Below, one piece after another: positions 55,886 to 63,853 of a stretch of DNA of 64,000 bases. Under the pieces are notes generated by a model that worked only from the letters and a program-made list of their open reading frames with translations, had not been told where the DNA came from and made no database searches. Each line of letters begins with the position of its first letter. The first letter of the stretch is position 1. Both the position numbers and the translations under genes were made by a program. Source of the DNA: Seonamhaeicola algicola (GTDB taxonomy: Bacteria > Bacteroidota > Bacteroidia > Flavobacteriales > Flavobacteriaceae); assembly GCF_007997385.1 (NCBI RefSeq), contig NZ_VOSC01000012.1, positions 1 to 64,000 of the forward strand, in the 5' to 3' direction.

Positions 55886-56233
55886 ATGAAACATTTAATA
55901 GCCTTATTCTTTATATTTTCATCAGCAGTTATGTGTGCTCAAAACACAGGTTTAATTGTTGGTAAAGTTTTAGATAAAGAACTGGATAACACACCATTGG
56001 CTTTTGCTAATGTTTCTATTAAAGGCACTAACTTAAATGTTACTTCAGATATTTCAGGCGCTTTTCTTTTTGAAAATTTAGAAAGCGGAAAATACACCTT
56101 AATTTGCAACTTTGCTGGTTACGAAACCAAAGAAATTCAAATTGAGGTGAATGAGCAATTTCCTGCTGAAGTTAAATTATCATTAGGCGCCTTTACTTTA
56201 CCTCCTATTGAAACTGCATCAAACAACGGGTAA
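55886..56233 (+). CDS. Stand-alone CarboxypepD_reg-like secreted protein
   Basis: 115 residues: signal peptide (about 1-19, ending VMCAQ) and a single carboxypeptidase regulatory-like beta-sandwich (GLIVGKVLDKELDNTPLAFANVSIKG; LESGKYTLICNFAGYETKEIQI). It is a clear paralogue of the N-terminal domain of the TonB-dependent receptor two genes downstream (ILAGNVIDGDYNNEPLAFANILVKG; LEAGTYTILFSFVGYETKEI) but stops where that receptor enters its plug. Possibly a periplasmic partner of the receptor, or a remnant of a duplicated one. Preceded by a Pho-box-like array. Confidence 0.85.
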   Translation: MKHLIALFFIFSSAVMCAQNTGLIVGKVLDKELDNTPLAFANVSIKGTNLNVTSDISGAFLFENLESGKYTLICNFAGYETKEIQIEVNEQFPAEVKLSLGAFTLPPIETASNNG

Positions 56234-56413
56234 CACTTATTTTTCAACTCTTGTTTTAACACTTAACAAGCACATATTTAAAACCAACAATTAAGGTAAT
56301 TCCTAGCTTCACTTGTTCTCAGCTACATATTTTACCCGCGCACCAAAACAAAAAAGCTGCGTTAATTAATGTTAACAAATTGTTTCGTTTTAAAGCAAAA
56401 CACCCTGTTTTTA

Positions 56414-56491
56414 GTAACACTAACATAACACTTTTATTACTGTTCTTTAATACCAAGGTAACACCGTATTTACATAGTGTAGCTTTCTTTG
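56414..56491 (+). promoter_or_regulatory. Pho-box-like array and promoter of the surface lipoprotein
   Basis: In-phase 11-bp units starting at 56414 (GTAACACTAAC), 56425 (ATAACACTTTT), 56436 (ATTACTGTTCT, weaker) and 56458 (GTAACACCGTA). The last GTAAC starts exactly 30 nt before TTTG (56488-56491). An overlapping TAGCTTTC (56480-56487) is an alternative -7. It occupies much of the 301-bp gap 56234-56534; a short stem CTTGTT/AACAAG near 56255 may end the previous gene. Confidence 0.6.
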
Positions 56492-56534
56492 CGGCATCAA
56501 ATTGAATAAAAAAATTATCTAAAATTTAAAACTC

Positions 56535-57875
56535 ATGAAAAAAATAATTTTAACACTTTTAATTGCATCTACCTTAGTATTTACTGGATGTTTTAAAGAT
56601 GATGACACACCTATTATTATTGAAGAAACTACAATAATAAACCAAGGTAATGGCGGTTCTAATGGCGCTGAAGTTGTTGTTAAAGCAGGTGGTATTGTAC
56701 TTGATGAAACTTGGACTAACGACAAAATTTATGTATTAGACAGAAAAGTTGTAGTTGAATCTGGTGCAACTTTAACTATCGAAGCTGGTACTATCATTAA
56801 AGGTAGAGCTGGTACAGGATCTTTAGCTTCTGCTTTAATTGTTGCTAGAGGTGGTAAAATTAATGCAGTTGGTACTGCAAGTGCTCCAATTATTTTCACT
56901 TCAGAAAGTGATAACATTCAACCAGGTGAAACTGCTGGTACAAACTTATCTGCTGCAAACAGAGGTTTATGGGGTGGTTTATTAATTCTTGGTTACGCAC
57001 CTTGTTCTTTAAAAGGTGATTTAGAAGAAACTCAAATTGAAGGTATTCCTGCTGATGATACATTTGGTCTTTACGGTGGTGATGACCTTAATGATGACTC
57101 TGGTGTTTTACAATACGTATCTATCCGTCATGGTGGTGCTTTAATTGGGGAAGGAAACGAAATTAACGGTTTAACTTTAGGTGGTGTTGGTGCTGGTACT
57201 ACTCTAGATCATATTGAAGTTATTGCTAACGTTGATGATGGTATTGAGTTTTTTGGTGGAAATGTTGATGCCTCAAACTTATTAGTATGGGCTCAAGGTG
57301 ATGACGCTTTAGATATTGACCAAGGTTACTCTGGTACTATTACAAACGCTGTTGTTGTTTTAGGTGATGTTTCTGACCACGGTTTAGAAATTGACGGTAG
57401 AGAAGGTTCTGAAGCTACTTTAAGCGCAGATTTTGATGGTAAATTTACAATAAACGACTTAACTTTAATTGGTAACGAAACTACTTCTGGTGGTGAGTAT
57501 GCTGATTACAGAAGTAAAGCTACTGGTGCTACTAACAACGTATTTGCTAAAGGGTTTCCTGCTGGTAAAGATGTTGAGTTAGATAACAACGCTGTTGCTC
57601 AAAACTTTTTAGATGGTAACTTAACATTCTCTAACTGGGAAGTTGTTGGGTTTGACAACAGTATTTTTGTTGAAAAAGGTGGTTGTATAGCTAACTGTGA
57701 TGATGATAACAAAGATAATGATGAGTTTGAAGACACTATTATCGAAAGCCCTGTTTTTACTGATAGAGCTGCAGATTGGACTACACAAGTTACTGACGGT
57801 GCTCAAACTGTTGGTGCTAACACAGCTGTTTTAAGCTGGACTTACGCTATTTCTACTGGCGGTGTAGCATTATAA
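56535..57875 (+). CDS. Surface lipoprotein, parallel beta-helix-like, partner of TonB receptor
   Basis: 446 residues. Lipobox FTGC (Cys19) followed by F-K-D-D-D, matching the lipoprotein export signal X-K-(D/E)2 known from Capnocytophaga, so probably outside-facing. The body has short Gly/Asp-rich repeats (VVVESGATLTIEAGTIIKGRAG; GLWGGLLILGYAP; LQYVSIRHGGAL; LDHIEVIANVDDGIEFFGGN; ALDIDQGYSGTITNAVV), the pattern of a right-handed beta-helix. GCIANCDDDNKDND is a possible Ca2+ loop. Codons are strongly biased to GGT/GCT/ACT, as in the ribosomal genes here, suggesting high expression. Followed after a hairpin by the TonB receptor. The ligand is unknown. Confidence 0.8.
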   Translation: MKKIILTLLIASTLVFTGCFKDDDTPIIIEETTIINQGNGGSNGAEVVVKAGGIVLDETWTNDKIYVLDRKVVVESGATLTIEAGTIIKGRAGTGSLASALIVARGGKINAVGTASAPIIFTSESDNIQPGETAGTNLSAANRGLWGGLLILGYAPCSLKGDLEETQIEGIPADDTFGLYGGDDLNDDSGVLQYVSIRHGGALIGEGNEINGLTLGGVGAGTTLDHIEVIANVDDGIEFFGGNVDASNLLVWAQGDDALDIDQGYSGTITNAVVVLGDVSDHGLEIDGREGSEATLSADFDGKFTINDLTLIGNETTSGGEYADYRSKATGATNNVFAKGFPAGKDVELDNNAVAQNFLDGNLTFSNWEVVGFDNSIFVEKGGCIANCDDDNKDNDEFEDTIIESPVFTDRAADWTTQVTDGAQTVGANTAVLSWTYAISTGGVAL

Positions 57876-57900
57876 TCATAATCATTATTAAATAGAAAAT

Positions 57901-57931
57901 TACTACTGCTCACTGTTTGTGGGCAGTAGTA
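57901..57931 (+). repeat. Intercistronic hairpin between lipoprotein and TonB receptor
   Basis: TACTACTGCTCAC-TGTTT-GTGGGCAGTAGTA is a 13-bp stem with one T-G pair and a 5-nt loop. No T-run follows, so it is likely an mRNA-stabilising or processing element that lets the upstream gene be expressed more than the receptor. Confidence 0.65.
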
Positions 57932-57945
57932 TATAAATCACATTT

Positions 57946-60771
57946 ATGAAAAATATTCTAATAGTTCTTATTGTATTTGTAATAGGATCATTTAACGTTG
58001 CCAACGCACAATCTGGTATTTTAGCCGGTAATGTAATTGATGGCGATTATAACAATGAGCCTCTTGCATTTGCTAACATACTTGTTAAAGGAACTACTAC
58101 AGGTACTACTTCAGATTTTGACGGTAAATATCAATTAGATCTTGAAGCTGGTACTTATACAATTCTTTTCTCTTTTGTGGGTTACGAAACTAAAGAAATT
58201 AGTGGTGTGGTTATTAAATCTGGGCAAGTAACAGATTTAGATGTAACCTTGGCATCAAACGCTTTAGATGAAATTGTAATTACTACAAGTGTTAAAAGAA
58301 ACACTGAAAGTGCTGCTTTAGCACTTCAAAAAAAATCAGCCACACTTCTAGATGCTATGTCTGCACAAACCATTAAAGCTAGTGGTGCAGGTAACTTAGC
58401 AAGTGCTGTAAAAAGTGTACCTGGTGTATCTGTAGAAGGCGGAAAATACGTGTATGTTAGAGGTCTTGGAGACCGCTATACTAAATCTACTTTAAATGGT
58501 GTTGATATTCCTGGTTTAGATCCAGACAGAAACACCATTCAAATGGATATATTTCCAACTAATATTCTAGACAATATTGTTGTTGTTAAATCTGCAGCAG
58601 CCGAATATCCGGCAGACTTTACTGGTGGTGTTGTAGATATTATTACCAAAGATTTCCCAACTAAGTTTGAAGCATCAATATCTGTTGGCGCTGGTTTTAA
58701 CCCAGACATGCATGGTAAAGATAATTTCTTAATTGGTTCTGGTAGCGACACCGATTTTTGGGGTTATGATGATGGTACAAGAGCTGTACCAATTCATAGA
58801 TACCAAAACATACCTGGTACATTTGATAATAAACTTTTACTTAACTCTTTAACAAGCCGTTTTGATAGTGAGTTAAGAGCTCAAGAAGAAACAAGTAAAC
58901 CTAACTTTGATTTTGGTTTTACCATAGGTGACCAATTTACTGTTGGAGACAATAAACTTGGTTACATGGCTTTATTTTCATACAAAAACAACACTACATT
59001 TTATGAAAACAGAGTTGATGGTGCTTATGCTTTTGATTTCTTAGACAAATCAAACAACGAATTACAAGCATCTAGATTATCAAATGGTAGAGAAGGTATT
59101 AACAACATACTTGTTAATGGTTTAGTTGGCTTAACGTTTAAAACACAACGTTCAAAATACAAAGTAAACGTACTACACATTCAAAATGGCGAGTCTACAG
59201 GTGGTTTTTATAACCAATCTATTGCAGGTGCTGTTGCTGGTTCTGGTTTTGAGCCAATTACCAAAGATGCTATTACGTATACAGAGCGTTCTGTAACTAA
59301 TTTATTACTTAACGGAGACCACACATTTGGTGCTACCAACGATTGGAATTTTGAGTGGAAATTATCACCTACGTTTTCTAAAGTACATGATAAAGACCAC
59401 AAAATTACACCTTTGCAGTTATTTGATGACGGAAGATATCAAATAACACCATCATTTGCTACGTTCCCAATTCGTATTTGGCGTTTCTTACAAGAAGAAA
59501 ACTGGGCATCAAAATTTGATTTCAATAAAAAATATGAATTAGGCGGAAGACCTGCTAAACTTAAATTTGGTGGTGGCTACACTTACAAGTTTAGAGATTT
59601 TAGTATTGATGATTGGACATTCCAAAACAATGAACCAATTGCTGATGGTAATCCTAACAATTTCTTAGCACCAGAAAACTTATGGAATCGTGATAACGAA
59701 AATGGTACAGCTTTAATTTCAACAGATATTTTTAACGCTGGTGATGCTTATGAAGGTGAACAAAACATTGCGGCTACTTATATCTCTAATGAATTTAATA
59801 TTTCTGAAAAATTAAAAACTATATTAGGTTTAAGAGCTGAAGTTTTCACGTCATACTACACTGGTAGAAACAATAGTTCTGGTGAAGATTTTTTACGTAC
59901 TAAAATTATTGACGAGCATGACCTATTCCCTTCTGCTAACGTAATTTATGCTGTTACAGAACAGGCTAATATTAGAGGTTCTTATTACAGAACCACGGCA
60001 CGTCCTTCTTTTAAAGAATCATCTTATTCTCAAATTTACGACCCAATTACCGATAGATTATTTATTGGTAACATAAATGTTGTACCAACATACGTTAACA
60101 ACTTCGATTTAAGATTTGAACGTTTTGGTGAAGCAGGACAAATGTTTGCTGTTAGTGGTTTTTTCAAAAAGTTTAAAGATCCTATTGAAAAATCATTCTT
60201 TGCTAGTGCTGCAACACAGTTAACAGTTGCCAACTTAGGTGATGCCAACGTTTATGGTGCAGAATTAGAATTCAGACAAAACTTAGGTTTCATTACTGAA
60301 GGTTTATCAAACTTAAAGTTTAGTTTAAATGCTTCATACACAAAATCTGAATTAACAATGTCTGATGGAGAGTTTGAATCTAGAGTTGCAAATGCAAGAA
60401 CAGGGCAAACTATTGATAGAGAAAGAGACATGCAAGGTCAAGCACCTTTTTTAATTAATACAAGCTTAAACTATACAAATGACGATTTAGGTTTACAATC
60501 TGGTTTATTCTTTAATATGCAAGGTGAAACACTAGAAGTTGTTGGTTTAGGTGGTGTGCCAGATGTGTACACAAAGCCTTTTGAAAGCTTAAACTTTACA
60601 TTAAACAAATCTTTTGGAGAAAAGAAAAACTCTTCAATAGATCTTAAGGTAACTAATATTTTAGGTGCTGAAAAAGAAAGTGTTTTTGATGCTTATAATG
60701 CAGAAGACAAAATATTTTCTTTAAGACAACCCGGAACTGAATTTTCTCTAGGTTACACATTAAAATTTTAA
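57946..60771 (+). CDS. TonB-dependent receptor with CarboxypepD_reg-like domain
   Basis: 941 residues. Signal peptide (about 1-22, ending NAQ), CarboxypepD_reg-like domain (about 23-100), TonB-box-like LDEIVITTSVKR (about 105-116), plug (LASAVKSVPGVSVEGGKYVYVRGLGDRYTKSTLNGVDIPG; VVKSAAAEYPADFTGGVVDIITK) and a 22-strand barrel ending in SLGYTLKF. It resembles standard TonB receptors of Bacteroidota that work with a lipoprotein other than SusD, here the preceding gene. Pho-box-like control of that gene suggests uptake of phosphate compounds. The substrate is inferred, not shown. Confidence 0.92.
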   Translation: MKNILIVLIVFVIGSFNVANAQSGILAGNVIDGDYNNEPLAFANILVKGTTTGTTSDFDGKYQLDLEAGTYTILFSFVGYETKEISGVVIKSGQVTDLDVTLASNALDEIVITTSVKRNTESAALALQKKSATLLDAMSAQTIKASGAGNLASAVKSVPGVSVEGGKYVYVRGLGDRYTKSTLNGVDIPGLDPDRNTIQMDIFPTNILDNIVVVKSAAAEYPADFTGGVVDIITKDFPTKFEASISVGAGFNPDMHGKDNFLIGSGSDTDFWGYDDGTRAVPIHRYQNIPGTFDNKLLLNSLTSRFDSELRAQEETSKPNFDFGFTIGDQFTVGDNKLGYMALFSYKNNTTFYENRVDGAYAFDFLDKSNNELQASRLSNGREGINNILVNGLVGLTFKTQRSKYKVNVLHIQNGESTGGFYNQSIAGAVAGSGFEPITKDAITYTERSVTNLLLNGDHTFGATNDWNFEWKLSPTFSKVHDKDHKITPLQLFDDGRYQITPSFATFPIRIWRFLQEENWASKFDFNKKYELGGRPAKLKFGGGYTYKFRDFSIDDWTFQNNEPIADGNPNNFLAPENLWNRDNENGTALISTDIFNAGDAYEGEQNIAATYISNEFNISEKLKTILGLRAEVFTSYYTGRNNSSGEDFLRTKIIDEHDLFPSANVIYAVTEQANIRGSYYRTTARPSFKESSYSQIYDPITDRLFIGNINVVPTYVNNFDLRFERFGEAGQMFAVSGFFKKFKDPIEKSFFASAATQLTVANLGDANVYGAELEFRQNLGFITEGLSNLKFSLNASYTKSELTMSDGEFESRVANARTGQTIDRERDMQGQAPFLINTSLNYTNDDLGLQSGLFFNMQGETLEVVGLGGVPDVYTKPFESLNFTLNKSFGEKKNSSIDLKVTNILGAEKESVFDAYNAEDKIFSLRQPGTEFSLGYTLKF

Positions 60772-60791
60772 TAGCCTTAAATTTTAGATAT

Positions 60792-60823
60792 AAAAAAGCT
60801 CCCAAATTGGGAGCTTTTTTTTT
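60792..60823. terminator. Bidirectional terminator after the TonB receptor
   Basis: AAGCTCCCAA-A-TTGGGAGCTT flanked by A-run and T9, shared with the convergent YwqK-like gene. Confidence 0.9.
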
Positions 60824-60841
60824 GAATAAAAATTATCTAAA

Positions 60842-61192
60842 TTATAAGCTGTTATTACTGCTTACTTCAGTAATTTTAGCTATTTTAGAGTTCACGTAGT
60901 TTACTTCTTTAGCTACACCATTTGCCCAAAACGTCCATTTACCAACTTTTTTTCCGTTCTCATAATTTCCAACAGCAATTTTATTTCCATTGGCATCAAA
61001 GCTAGTCCAAGTTCCGTGTAATTTTCCTTCTTTATTAAATGTGCCTTTTTGCTGTACAGTTCCATCAGCATAAAAGTAGGTTGATTCAACTAAATCATTT
61101 TTTTGTTCATGTTTTACTGTAATGTTTTTATCTTGAGCATATACTGAAACTCCCATGAACAAAACGGCTAATATTAAAATGTATTTTTTCAT
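60842..61192 (-). CDS. Secreted YwqK/MORN-like repeat protein
   Basis: 116 residues. Signal peptide (about 1-20, ending VYAQ), then three MORN/YwqK-type repeats (YADGTVQQKGTFNKEGKLHGTW; FDANGNKIAVGNYENGKKVGKW; ANGVAKEVNYVN). This domain is often labelled antitoxin YwqK, but no toxin lies nearby and the protein is secreted, so that label is probably wrong here. The function is unknown. The -7 element TATATTTG is on the minus strand at 61225-61232. Confidence 0.8.
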   Translation of the reverse strand: MKKYILILAVLFMGVSVYAQDKNITVKHEQKNDLVESTYFYADGTVQQKGTFNKEGKLHGTWTSFDANGNKIAVGNYENGKKVGKWTFWANGVAKEVNYVNSKIAKITEVSSNNSL

Positions 61193-61262
61193 AATATGTG
61201 GGGTTTTAATTAATTATTACATTACAAATATATATAATAATTTACACTCAAACAACAATTAA

Positions 61263-61284
61263 TTAACATTAAGATAACATTAAA
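61263..61284 (+). promoter_or_regulatory. Distal Pho-box-like repeat upstream of the Pit gene
   Basis: TTAACATTAAG (61263-61273) directly followed by ATAACATTAAA (61274-61284), two 11-bp units with the TAACATTA core. It lies between the YwqK-like gene and pit, oriented like the promoter-proximal box. Confidence 0.5.
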
Positions 61285-61397
61285 CATGTAATGATTTGAT
61301 TTTCAATTAGTTGAATTTTAAAAAACCAATTAACACAACTATAGAAGGTAAAACAACTAGCTAAACTATAAATTAATAAGATACATATAGAAAGAAC

Positions 61398-61442
61398 ATA
61401 ACATTAACGTAACATTAGGTTTAATTAAAATATTGACATTTG
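61398..61442 (+). promoter_or_regulatory. Pho-box-like repeat and promoter of the Pit gene
   Basis: ATAACATTAAC (61398-61408) and GTAACATTAGG (61409-61419), two adjacent 11-bp units. The second GTAAC starts exactly 30 nt before TTTG (61439-61442) of the -7-like GACATTTG. The same spacing occurs at 55827/55857 and 56458/56488. Confidence 0.65.
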
Positions 61443-61466
61443 CTCACAATATTTTACTTCTTTTTA

Positions 61467-63764
61467 ATGGATAGTTTGTATACTTTTATGATAATTGCGC
61501 TTGCTGTTTTAGCAATTGCAGATTTGGTTGTGGGTGTAAGTAATGATGCCGTAAACTTCTTAAACTCAGCCATTGGCTCAAAAGCCGTTTCTTTTAAAAC
61601 ATTAATGATAGTTGCTAGTATAGGTGTTGCTTTTGGCGCGCTTTCATCTAGCGGCATGATGGAAATTGCACGTAAAGGTATATTTGTTCCTGGGCAATTT
61701 GTGTTTGATGAAATAATGATCATTTTTATGGCGGTTATGATAACCGACATATTGTTACTTGACTTTTTTAACACATTAGGTTTACCAACATCAACAACAG
61801 TTTCTATTGTTTTTGAATTGTTAGGTGCCTCAGTTTGTGTAGCTATTATTAAAATTACTGCCGATAAAAGTCTTACGCTTTTAGATTTGGGTAACTTTAT
61901 AAATAATGAAAAAGCTATTGAAATTATACTGGGCATTTTGCTCTCGGTGGTAGTTGCTTTTTCCGTTGGTGCTGTTATACAATATGTGGCTCGTATTTTG
62001 TTATCATTCAATTTTGCGAAAAAACCTAAATACTATGGTGCTATTTTTAGCGGATTTGCTGTTACTTCTATAATGTATTTTATTCTTATAAAAGGTATTA
62101 AGAATGCCTCGTTTATGAATGATACTATTGTTAGCTTAATAAACAACAATACTGGTGCTGTTTTATTTATAGGTTTTGTTCTGTTTACATTAATCTCATT
62201 ACTCTTAATACAGTTTTTTAAAGTTAACATATATAAAATTATTATTGTAATAGGCACGTTTGCTTTAGCTGTTGCCTTTGCTGGTAATGATTTGGTAAAC
62301 TTTATTGGCCCTACTACTGGTGCATACCAAGCCTATTTAGACTTTGGAAACCCAGAAATAAACACACTTGGCTTATCTGCCACAGAATTTACCATGGAAA
62401 GCCTTGGCAAAAAAATATTTACACCAACATATATTTTATTAATAGCAGGATTAGTAATGGTTTTAACATTATGGTTTTCAAGCAAAGCCAAAGCGGTTGT
62501 AAAAACATCGGTTGATTTATCTCGTCAAGATAACGTTAAAGAACGTTTTGAACCTAACTTCTTGTCTAGAAATATAGTTAGAATGACCATTGCTGCTTCA
62601 GAAAGTGTAAATAGTTTACTTCCAGAATCGGCTAAAAACAAAATAGAAAAACAATTTAAAAAACCTGCATTATCTGCAGCAATAAAAAAAGAAGATTTAC
62701 CAGCTTTTGATATGGTTAGAGCTGCCGTTAACCTAATGGTAGCAAGTGTACTTATATCAATGGCAACCTCATTAAAATTACCATTATCTACAACATACGT
62801 TACCTTTATGGTAGCAATGGGTACATCATTAGCAGATAGAGCTTGGGGTAGTGAAAGTGCTGTGTACAGGGTTGCAGGTGTACTTAACGTTATTGGTGGT
62901 TGGTTTTTAACCGCATTAAGTGCGTTTGTAGCAGCAGCTATTATGGCTGTAATTTTATACTATGGAAGAGGTTATGCTTTAGTAGCTTTAATTGCATTTG
63001 CTGTTTTTGTATTAATAAGAAACTATTTAAGCCACAGGAAACAATCTAAAATACAAAAAGCTGAAGATAGTCTTCAAAAAGCTGAAAGCAGCTCAATACA
63101 AGGCGTTATTGTTGAAAGCGCAAGCAACATTGCCACTGTTATAAAACGTGGTAATAGAATTTATACCAATGCTGTAAATGGGCTTGCAACACACAATTTA
63201 AAATCTTTAAAAAAGAATAAAAGTCAGGTTGAAAATTTAACTAACGAAATTGATGAGCTTAAAGATCATATTTTCTATTTTATTAAAAATTTAGATGAAC
63301 CAAGTGTTAGCGCTAGTAACTTTTACTTAAATGTTTTAAGGCACTTACAAGACATGGCACAATCATTAACATACATATCAAACGCCAGTTACAAACACGT
63401 TAATAACAACCATAAAAAGCTAAAATTTAGCCAAATTAAAGAACTTAAAGAAATTGATGAAGTGTTTGAAAAACTATTTGCAAACACAAAAGAAGCCTTT
63501 AGTTCGGGTTCATTTAACAAAATAGGTGCTGTGTTAGCTAAAAAAGATAAAATGTTTAATTTGTTAACAGATAAAATTCAAAAACAAGTTGAACGAACCA
63601 GAACTGAAGAATCTAGCCCAAAAAACACCACATTATATTTTGGTATTTTACTAGAAACTAAAGATTTATTAACCGCTACAATGAGTTTACTTGAAGAATA
63701 TTACAATGCACATGATGACTCTGTAGCACCAGCTAAAATTACTAAAAAAGACGAGGAAGAATAA
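61467..63764 (+). CDS. Inorganic phosphate transporter, Pit family, with C-terminal PhoU-like domain
   Basis: 765 residues from ATG 61467; a TTG at 61440 in frame is rejected because it lies in the promoter. Membrane part (about 1-530) has the two inverted Pit signatures, VGVSNDAVNFLNSAIGSKAV with GLPTSTTVSIVFELLGA and, in the second half, AGNDLVNFIGPTTGAYQAY with LPLSTTYVTFMVAMGTSLADRAWG. Residues about 540-765 form a helical PhoU/DUF47-like cytoplasmic domain (SQVENLTNEIDELKDHIFYFIKNLD). It moves phosphate with a cation across the inner membrane; the fused domain could sense flux or control the transporter. Pho-box-like repeats precede it. Confidence 0.92.
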   Translation: MDSLYTFMIIALAVLAIADLVVGVSNDAVNFLNSAIGSKAVSFKTLMIVASIGVAFGALSSSGMMEIARKGIFVPGQFVFDEIMIIFMAVMITDILLLDFFNTLGLPTSTTVSIVFELLGASVCVAIIKITADKSLTLLDLGNFINNEKAIEIILGILLSVVVAFSVGAVIQYVARILLSFNFAKKPKYYGAIFSGFAVTSIMYFILIKGIKNASFMNDTIVSLINNNTGAVLFIGFVLFTLISLLLIQFFKVNIYKIIIVIGTFALAVAFAGNDLVNFIGPTTGAYQAYLDFGNPEINTLGLSATEFTMESLGKKIFTPTYILLIAGLVMVLTLWFSSKAKAVVKTSVDLSRQDNVKERFEPNFLSRNIVRMTIAASESVNSLLPESAKNKIEKQFKKPALSAAIKKEDLPAFDMVRAAVNLMVASVLISMATSLKLPLSTTYVTFMVAMGTSLADRAWGSESAVYRVAGVLNVIGGWFLTALSAFVAAAIMAVILYYGRGYALVALIAFAVFVLIRNYLSHRKQSKIQKAEDSLQKAESSSIQGVIVESASNIATVIKRGNRIYTNAVNGLATHNLKSLKKNKSQVENLTNEIDELKDHIFYFIKNLDEPSVSASNFYLNVLRHLQDMAQSLTYISNASYKHVNNNHKKLKFSQIKELKEIDEVFEKLFANTKEAFSSGSFNKIGAVLAKKDKMFNLLTDKIQKQVERTRTEESSPKNTTLYFGILLETKDLLTATMSLLEEYYNAHDDSVAPAKITKKDEEE

Positions 63765-63788
63765 ACCATTTTTTTTAATATATTTTTT

Positions 63789-63820
63789 AAAAGCACCTAA
63801 TAAGGTGCTTTTGTTTTTTG
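63789..63820 (+). terminator. Terminator after the Pit gene
   Basis: AAAAGCACC-TAATAA-GGTGCTTTT followed by GTTTTTT. Confidence 0.85.
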
Positions 63821-63853
63821 TACATTTAACTATGTTATATTAATAATTACACC

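Noticed and set aside
60842-61192. Toxin-antitoxin system based on the YwqK-like protein
   Set aside because: The protein is secreted, consists only of MORN-like repeats, and no toxin gene is adjacent.
61440-61466. TTG start 27 nt upstream for the Pit gene
   Set aside because: It overlaps the -7-like element; ATG at 61467 fits Pit N-termini.
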